In this document: one piece after another, positions 7,379 to 11,990 of the stretch | How positions within the stretch are numbered: the first letter of the stretch is position 1 | Layout: each line of letters begins with the position of its first letter | NCBI GenBank assembly: GCA_002417975.1 | Contig: DIDE01000017.1 | Location: forward strand, 1 to 11,990 | DNA: 11,990 bases | Reading direction: 5' to 3' | Origin: Eggerthellaceae bacterium UBA5808 | GTDB lineage: Bacteria; Actinomycetota; Coriobacteriia; Coriobacteriales; Eggerthellaceae | The notes under the pieces: generated by a model | Told to the model about the DNA's origin: nothing | Databases searched by the model: none | What the model saw: the letters and a program-made list of their open reading frames with translations, nothing else | Translations under genes and position numbers: made by a program

Positions 7379-8683
7379 ATGTACGACGAAGGTGGATGCA
7401 CGCACCGAATGAAAGAAGATATACAAGATACTGCGCTTCATTTGCGCCATGTCTCGCCGGTAATGAAAAAGAAAATTGCTGTCGTTACTATGGGTGTTAA
7501 ACTCGGTGACGAGATAAAGGGCTATACGCGTTTTCGCAAGATCGCGAGTATGCTTGTTGATGCGGGATTCGAAGTTGACCTTATTACGTCATCGTTCCAA
7601 CATTGGGAAAAGGCTCAAAGAGATACAACGCGTGCGTGTTATACCGAGTCTCCCTATCATGTGGTCTTCATCGACGAACCAGGATATAAGCGAAATCTCG
7701 ATATACGACGTATCCGAAGCCACCATATCGCCGCACGTAATATGTCAGAATGGTTTGCTGCTCATCGACGAGACTATGCACTGATTTATACCGAAATACC
7801 CCCAAACGATGTCGCGTACGCATGCGCATGTGCTGCTCAGGAATCGCAGATCCCCTTTGTTGTTGATATCAACGATCTATGGCCAGAAGCAATGCGCATG
7901 GCATTTGATGTGCCGATTCTTAGTTCTCTTATGTTTTATCCGTTTACGCGTGATGCACACAGGGTATATCAGATGCTATCTGCGGCTGTCGGAACCTCGG
8001 ATGAATATGCAGCGCGTCCCGCTCAAGATCGAAGTGAACCGTATCCGCATGAGACAGTTTATGTTGGAAACGATCTCTCCGTTTTTGATGCAGGGATTCG
8101 CGAACATTCTGATGAGGTTAATAAACCAGCGGGAGAAATTTGGGCGACATATACAGGTACGCTCGGTGCTAGCTATGATATTGAAACATTGGTGCGAGCA
8201 TCTGCGCAAGTTGCACGTATCTGTCCAAACTTCCGTGTCAAAATTCTTGGTGATGGGCCAGATCGTGAACGTCTACAGACAGTAACTGATCAAATTGGTG
8301 CACCTGTTGATTTTCTTGGTTATGTCGAATACGGATGCATGGCTGCCTGGCTTTCTAAATCGGATATTGTGGTGAATTCCCTTGTTAAAGGAGCTCCGCA
8401 GTCGATCGTTACTAAAATCGGAGATTACCTTGCGAGTGGTAATCCCGTTGTTAACACGGGATCCTCGCAGGAATTTCGGTCTAAAGTTGTTCATGATGGC
8501 TTTGGCGTGAATGTCGAAGCAGGCGATAGCCGAGCCCTTGCGCGCACGCTCGAAAGGCTTGCGCGTAATTCAAGTTTGCGCAAAATTATGGGCGCCAAAG
8601 CTCGTTCGATTGCCGAAAAAGAATTTGATCAAAGTCATGCATATCTTAAGATTGTGCATCTTATCCAAACATTGATTGCATAG
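7379..8683 (+). CDS. Glycosyltransferase, GT4-like (GT-B fold)
   Basis: 434 residues from the ATG at 7379. Methionines at 7409 and 7463 are alternative starts. The family-like N-terminus, KKKIAVVTMGVKLGDEIKGY, begins just after the last of these, so the first 28 residues may be untranslated; no strong ribosome binding site decides it. N-terminal half: a Rossmann-like domain with RFRKIASMLVDAGFEVDLIT (51-70), EIPPNDVAYA (139-148), and DINDLWPEAM (163-172). C-terminal half: YTGTLGASYDIETL (258-271), KILGDGPDRERL (288-299), FLGYV, and the donor-binding segment GAPQSIVTKIGDYLASGNP (338-356). Asp349 stands where many GT4 enzymes have the second Glu of the EX7E motif. The enzyme should transfer a sugar from a nucleotide donor to a lipid-linked intermediate in the cytoplasm. 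It is followed by 189 bases and then the aminotransferase, on the same strand. Enzymes of this type commonly sit beside sugar transferases in capsule loci; its exact substrate is unknown. Confidence 0.88.
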   Translation: MYDEGGCTHRMKEDIQDTALHLRHVSPVMKKKIAVVTMGVKLGDEIKGYTRFRKIASMLVDAGFEVDLITSSFQHWEKAQRDTTRACYTESPYHVVFIDEPGYKRNLDIRRIRSHHIAARNMSEWFAAHRRDYALIYTEIPPNDVAYACACAAQESQIPFVVDINDLWPEAMRMAFDVPILSSLMFYPFTRDAHRVYQMLSAAVGTSDEYAARPAQDRSEPYPHETVYVGNDLSVFDAGIREHSDEVNKPAGEIWATYTGTLGASYDIETLVRASAQVARICPNFRVKILGDGPDRERLQTVTDQIGAPVDFLGYVEYGCMAAWLSKSDIVVNSLVKGAPQSIVTKIGDYLASGNPVVNTGSSQEFRSKVVHDGFGVNVEAGDSRALARTLERLARNSSLRKIMGAKARSIAEKEFDQSHAYLKIVHLIQTLIA

Positions 8684-8872
8684 CTATTTGGATATTAGGC
8701 CGTGAAAAAGACGTAGTTTCTGTATGGAGCAAGCGTACGATCCAGAATGATGTCGATAGTATCATCTGAAGGTACTCATATAATGGATGACGTATGACTC
8801 GTATGGAACATGGTTGATATACATGTGTTGCATCGTGTAAATGCAAAGATCCAATAGTGGAGAAGATAACCA
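8684..8872 (+). promoter_or_regulatory. Gap before the aminotransferase with a possible internal promoter
   Basis: No terminator hairpin follows the glycosyltransferase, so read-through is likely. A perfect TATAAT occurs at 8779-8784, but the nearest -35-like hexamer (TCGATA, 8753-8758) is 20 bases away, which is too far for a confident call. A short perfect inverted repeat, TTGCAT (8828-8833) and ATGCAA (8841-8846), lies just upstream of the ribosome binding site (GGAG, 8859-8862) of the next gene and might influence initiation. Confidence 0.28.
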
Positions 8873-10120
8873 ATGGATGAAACAAATAGAGCAAAGCGTG
8901 TAATTTCATTTTCACCTCCTGATATTACCGAAGAAGAAATATCTGCAGTTGGTGATGCTTTGCGAAGCGGTTGGATCACAACAGGACCGCGTACTAAACG
9001 TCTAGAGAAAGAATTAGCTGCTTTTACGCATGCAGCTGGGTTTGCATGTCTTTCATCAGCAACGACATCTCTAGAATGTGCACTTCGGGCAATTGGTATT
9101 GGGCCAGGTGACGAAGTTATAACCAGTGCATATACCTATACTGCTTCTGCATCGCCTATCGTCCATGTTGGTGCTAAGCCTGTATTGTGCGATTGCGAAG
9201 CAGATGGATTTGGCATCGACATCGATGCGCTGCCTCAGCTTATTACAGATAAAACAAAAGCAATCATTCCTGTCGATCTCGGTGGTCGTATGGTTGACTA
9301 CGATCATCTTTTTGATGTACTCAATCAAGAACGTGATCACTGGCATCCAAGCAATGATATCGAGCGTTGCTATGATCGAATCATGGTTATATCGGATAGC
9401 GCTCATTCGCTTGGAGCCTGCTATAAAGGTAAGCCTTCGGGATCTGTAGCGGATTTTTCGACCTTTTCTTTTCATGCGGTAAAGAATTTCACCACAGCGG
9501 AAGGTGGAGGTCTCGCGTGGCGTGATGCTGGATTTGATAATGATGCCTTCTATCACCAGATCATGCTTCTTTCCCTCCATGGTCAGGATAAAGATGCGCT
9601 TGCTAAAAACAAGCCAGGAGCTTGGGAATATGATGTTAAATTCCCTGGCTGGAAATGCAATATGACCGAAATGCAGGCAGCGCTCGGATTGGTTCAGCTT
9701 AAACGTTATCCGTCGTTACTGGCTCGTCGTCGTGATATGGTCGATCATTATCAGCGTCGTTTGGCAGATGCTCCTGTTACGCTGGTTCATCATTTTGATA
9801 ATGTAAACCAGTCATCTGGTCATCTTATGCTGACCAATGTCTCTGGATTTGATCGCCAGGCATGCAATCGAGTCATTATTGCCATGGCGGAAGCAGGAGT
9901 CGCTACTAACGTCCATTATAAACCGTTGCCGCTCCTTACGGCTTACCATGATCTTGGCTTTCGTGTCGAAGATTATCCGAATGCTTATGCACGTTTTTCT
10001 AACGAGATTACGCTGCCGCTTCATACGTTGTTAACCGATGAAGACATCGACTACATTTGCGATTGCTATATTCGTGCGATTGCTTCTGAATCTGCGTCAT
10101 CCGCGCATCATTCGTGCTAA
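8873..10120 (+). CDS. DegT/DnrJ/EryC1/StrS-family nucleotide-sugar aminotransferase
   Basis: 415 residues, near the family's usual 370-420. These PLP enzymes convert a keto sugar attached to a nucleotide into an amino sugar, normally with glutamate as donor. Motifs in order: an N-terminal FSPPDITEEEISAV and GWITTGPRTKRLE typical of the family; LSSATTSLECAL (60-71) around the phosphate site; SDSAHSLGA (174-182) with Asp175 for the pyridine nitrogen; SFHAVKNFTTAEGGG (199-213) with the PLP Schiff-base lysine at 204; and NMTEMQAALGLVQL (263-276). A segment near 145-168 is longer than in short family members. The ATG at 8873 has GGAG ten bases upstream. Subgroups with the SFHAVKNFTTAEGG form often act with a small phosphoglycosyl transferase, which here starts 13 bases downstream. 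The likely product is a UDP-4-amino-4,6-dideoxy sugar such as UDP-AATGal, but this is inferred from context. The dehydratase that would make its substrate is not in the window. Confidence 0.92.
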   Translation: MDETNRAKRVISFSPPDITEEEISAVGDALRSGWITTGPRTKRLEKELAAFTHAAGFACLSSATTSLECALRAIGIGPGDEVITSAYTYTASASPIVHVGAKPVLCDCEADGFGIDIDALPQLITDKTKAIIPVDLGGRMVDYDHLFDVLNQERDHWHPSNDIERCYDRIMVISDSAHSLGACYKGKPSGSVADFSTFSFHAVKNFTTAEGGGLAWRDAGFDNDAFYHQIMLLSLHGQDKDALAKNKPGAWEYDVKFPGWKCNMTEMQAALGLVQLKRYPSLLARRRDMVDHYQRRLADAPVTLVHHFDNVNQSSGHLMLTNVSGFDRQACNRVIIAMAEAGVATNVHYKPLPLLTAYHDLGFRVEDYPNAYARFSNEITLPLHTLLTDEDIDYICDCYIRAIASESASSAHHSC

Positions 10121-10133
10121 GGAGACCAATAGT

Positions 10134-10748
10134 ATGTATGCGCGTTTTTTTAAAAGGATAATCGATCTATGCATCGGAGTTGTTGCGCTTCCTATCGTTG
10201 CATTGCTCGTGCTAATCCTTGGTCCTTGCATTTATTTTGAGGATAAAGGTCCGGTTTTTTACAACGCACCACGTGTAGGACGTAATGGGCGCGAGTTCAA
10301 GATGTATAAGTTTCGGAGCATGAAAACGAATTCACCTGATTTAACTATGCCAGATGGATCGACATATAATGGAATAGATGATCCGCGGATGACACGCTGT
10401 GGTTCATTTATGCGCAAGACGAGCTTGGATGAATTTCCTCAGTTCCTGAATGTTCTTAATGGAACGATGAGCGTGGTAGGTCCACGGCCTGATTTGGTCC
10501 GAGAAGTTGAGCTCTATCAAGGAAATGAATCTGATAAGCTCAAAGTTAAACCTGGCATTACTGGATATGCTGCAGTATATGGAAAACGAAATGCGAGTGC
10601 GTGGCATGATAGGCTCAAGCTTGATGTGTATTATGTACACCATCTAAGTTTTTGGGTCGATGTAAAGATCTTTTTTAAAACGTTTTCGACTGTATTTAAA
10701 CAAGAGGGAATTTATATAGATGATGACCAAACGAAAGGACAGGAATGA
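10134..10748 (+). CDS. Monotopic phosphoglycosyl transferase (initiating bacterial sugar transferase)
   Basis: 204 residues from the ATG at 10134, chosen because AAGGAG (10119-10124) lies nine bases upstream and the domain begins at once; the same frame runs further left inside the preceding gene but is not credible there. This is the minimal PglC/WcfS-sized form, without the extra N-terminal membrane helices of WcaJ/WbaP proteins. A single N-terminal hydrophobic segment (about 10-34) includes the Pro20 expected in a re-entrant membrane helix. It is followed by GRNGREFKMYKFRSM (49-63), the catalytic Asp-Glu pair in TSLDEFPQFLNVL (D99, E100), SVVGPRPD (113-120) and KPGITGYAAVYG (139-150). Such enzymes move a sugar phosphate from a UDP-sugar to undecaprenyl phosphate at the inner membrane face, the first committed step of glycan assembly. 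Its start follows the aminotransferase stop by 13 bases and its TGA overlaps the glf start, so all three are probably translated from one message. The sugar may be the aminotransferase product. Confidence 0.94.
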   Translation: MYARFFKRIIDLCIGVVALPIVALLVLILGPCIYFEDKGPVFYNAPRVGRNGREFKMYKFRSMKTNSPDLTMPDGSTYNGIDDPRMTRCGSFMRKTSLDEFPQFLNVLNGTMSVVGPRPDLVREVELYQGNESDKLKVKPGITGYAAVYGKRNASAWHDRLKLDVYYVHHLSFWVDVKIFFKTFSTVFKQEGIYIDDDQTKGQE

Positions 10749-11863
10749 ATAAGCACTATGATTATTTGATCGTCGGAGCAGGTATTACTGCTGCTGTGTT
10801 CGCACATGAGGCAGCAAAGGCGCATAAAACCTGTTTGGTCATCGATCGTCGTCCCCATATTGCGGGTAATATTTACACGGAGTCGGTTGAGGGCATTAAT
10901 GTACATCGATATGGTGCACACATCTTTCATACGTCAATTCGTCGTGTGTGGAACTACATTAATCAATTTGCCGAATTTAATAACTATATAAATAGTCCGG
11001 TTGCTGTTTATAAGGACGAGCTTTACAATATGCCGTTCAATATGAATACATTCAGTAAGATGTGGCATATTAAGACTCCAGCTGAGGCTAAGAGCATTAT
11101 TGCCAAGCAAATCGAAGCGGAGCATATCGGTACTCCTCAAAATCTTGAAGAGCAGGCACTTTCGCTGGTTGGACGCGATGTCTACGAAAAGCTTGTTAAG
11201 GGCTATACCGAAAAGCAGTGGGGGCGTGATTGCACAGAACTTCCTGCAAGTATTATTCGACGCCTTCCTTGTCGTTTTCGCTATGACAATAACTACTTCA
11301 ATGATCGCTGGCAGGGAATTCCGATGGGCGGGTATACCGCAATGGTAGATCGGATGTTTGGCGACACTGATATTGAGCTTGGCTGTGAATATCGTGATTT
11401 CATTGAGCAGCATCCTACTATTGCTGATCGAACGATTTATTGCGGTCCTATTGATGAGTTCTATCAATATAATTTAGGCAAGCTTGAATATCGAAGTTTG
11501 CGCTTCGAAACCGAAACGCTCGATTGTGAAAACTGGCAAGGTAATGCTGTTGTCAACTATACCGAGCGCGAAGTGCCCTATACGCGCATTATCGAGCATA
11601 AATTCTTTGAATTTGGCACGCAGCCTAAGACGGTTATTACGCGAGAATATCCTTCGGACTGGAAGCCTGGGGATGAACCATACTATCCGATTAACGATGA
11701 ACGTAATACGGCATTATACCAAGCATACGAGAAGCAGGCAAAGAACGAAGGATCTGTCGTGTTTGCTGGACGGCTTGGTGGTTATAAATATTACGACATG
11801 GACAAAGCGATTGACGCTGCCTTTGATCTTGTTAAAAACGAACTTGGGGTAACAGTCGAGTAA
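10745..11863 (+). CDS. glf: UDP-galactopyranose mutase
   Basis: 372 residues, the normal length. This flavoenzyme interconverts UDP-galactopyranose and UDP-galactofuranose in the cytoplasm and so supplies galactofuranose for surface glycans. The sequence shows the FAD-binding N-terminus (YDYLIVGAGITAAVFA, 5-20), HRYGAHIFHTS (54-64), NSPVAVYKDELYNMPFNMN (83-101), GYTEKQWG (153-160), YTRIIEHK (279-286, Arg281), GDEPYYPIND (309-318) and FAGRLGGYKYYDMD (340-353). The key active-site arginines and the tryptophan of QWG are present. The nucleotide-binding motif reads Gly-Ala-Gly-Ile-Thr-Ala, that is GxGxxA, where E. coli Glf has GxGxxG. The start overlaps the upstream TGA in an ATGA arrangement, and AAAGGA lies five bases upstream, pointing to translational coupling. 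A hairpin terminator follows, so this ends the operon. No galactofuranosyltransferase is securely identified in the window, though one of the GT2 enzymes could fill that role. Confidence 0.97.
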   Translation: MNKHYDYLIVGAGITAAVFAHEAAKAHKTCLVIDRRPHIAGNIYTESVEGINVHRYGAHIFHTSIRRVWNYINQFAEFNNYINSPVAVYKDELYNMPFNMNTFSKMWHIKTPAEAKSIIAKQIEAEHIGTPQNLEEQALSLVGRDVYEKLVKGYTEKQWGRDCTELPASIIRRLPCRFRYDNNYFNDRWQGIPMGGYTAMVDRMFGDTDIELGCEYRDFIEQHPTIADRTIYCGPIDEFYQYNLGKLEYRSLRFETETLDCENWQGNAVVNYTEREVPYTRIIEHKFFEFGTQPKTVITREYPSDWKPGDEPYYPINDERNTALYQAYEKQAKNEGSVVFAGRLGGYKYYDMDKAIDAAFDLVKNELGVTVE

Positions 11864-11880
11864 AGTTGATTTTTGTCTTA

Positions 11881-11962
11881 TAAACGTATTCAAATTTTGC
11901 CATGGAGTATGAATTAACCAGATTTGTGCTCCATGGTTTTTGCTCATACTTGTAAACGTATT
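11881..11962 (+). repeat. Short direct repeats flanking the operon terminator
   Basis: TAAACGTATT occurs at 11881-11890 and again at 11953-11962 in the same orientation, 72 bases apart, on either side of the terminator hairpin. The copies are exact but only 10 bases long in AT-rich sequence, so chance is quite possible. The window then ends in a GT/AT-rich stretch with no recognisable gene. Confidence 0.3.
11900..11941 (+). terminator. Probable rho-independent terminator of the glycan operon
   Basis: CCATGGAG (11900-11907) and CTCCATGG (11929-11936) are perfect 8-base complements separated by a 21-base loop and followed directly by five T (11937-11941). The loop is long for an intrinsic terminator, which lowers confidence, but the site is 36 bases past the glf stop and no other terminator is present. 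The 7-base sequence AGTATGA (11906-11912) can alternatively pair with TCATACT (11944-11950). Confidence 0.6.
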
Positions 11963-11990
11963 ATTCCCGTGTGTGTATATGTATGTATAC

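Noticed and set aside
10038..10133. In-frame upstream extension of the phosphoglycosyl transferase gene
   Set aside because: It lies within the aminotransferase coding region and its residues do not fit the family; the ATG at 10134 has a strong ribosome binding site.
11966..11990. GT/AT-rich tract at the right window edge
   Set aside because: It is not a regular microsatellite and is cut by the window edge, so no repeat or regulatory call can be supported.

Overview
This window looks like part of a cell-surface polysaccharide (capsule or teichoic-acid-like glycan) locus from a bacterium of moderate GC content. It holds nine protein-coding genes. The protein types and the gene layout suggest a Gram-positive anaerobe. 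A host-associated actinobacterium such as a coriobacterium is my best guess, but nothing in the window fixes the taxon, so treat that as weak. There are no rRNA, tRNA, CRISPR, transposase or integrase signals.

Left part (1-4191): three family 2 glycosyltransferases on alternating strands. The first is cut by the left window edge. The second (minus strand, about 748 residues) carries a working-looking GT-A domain followed by a second GT-A-like domain that has lost its metal-binding motif. The third (343 residues) is a standard single-domain enzyme with a strong ribosome binding site. A 225-base divergent gap separates the second and third genes.

Middle part (4175-6984): two complete minus-strand copies of an SstT-type Na+/serine-threonine symporter, about 79% identical by hand count. 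They are separated by a perfect rho-independent terminator, so each is probably its own transcription unit. The upstream copy (nearer the right) keeps every expected residue. The other has Cys in place of the Asp that corresponds to a sodium ligand in the structurally known homologue GltPh. The 3' end of this copy overlaps the third glycosyltransferase tail to tail by 17 bases.

Right part (7379-11863): a co-directional plus-strand set. It encodes a GT4-like glycosyltransferase, a PLP-dependent nucleotide-sugar aminotransferase, a small monotopic phosphoglycosyl transferase that starts glycan assembly on undecaprenyl phosphate, and UDP-galactopyranose mutase (glf). The last three are tightly coupled (13-base gap, then a 4-base ATGA overlap) and end in a hairpin terminator. 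Together they suggest a glycan that begins with an amino sugar on the lipid carrier and contains galactofuranose. This resembles the WcfR/WcfS/Glf logic known from Bacteroides fragilis polysaccharide A. The 4,6-dehydratase, flippase and polymerase needed to complete such a pathway are not in this window.
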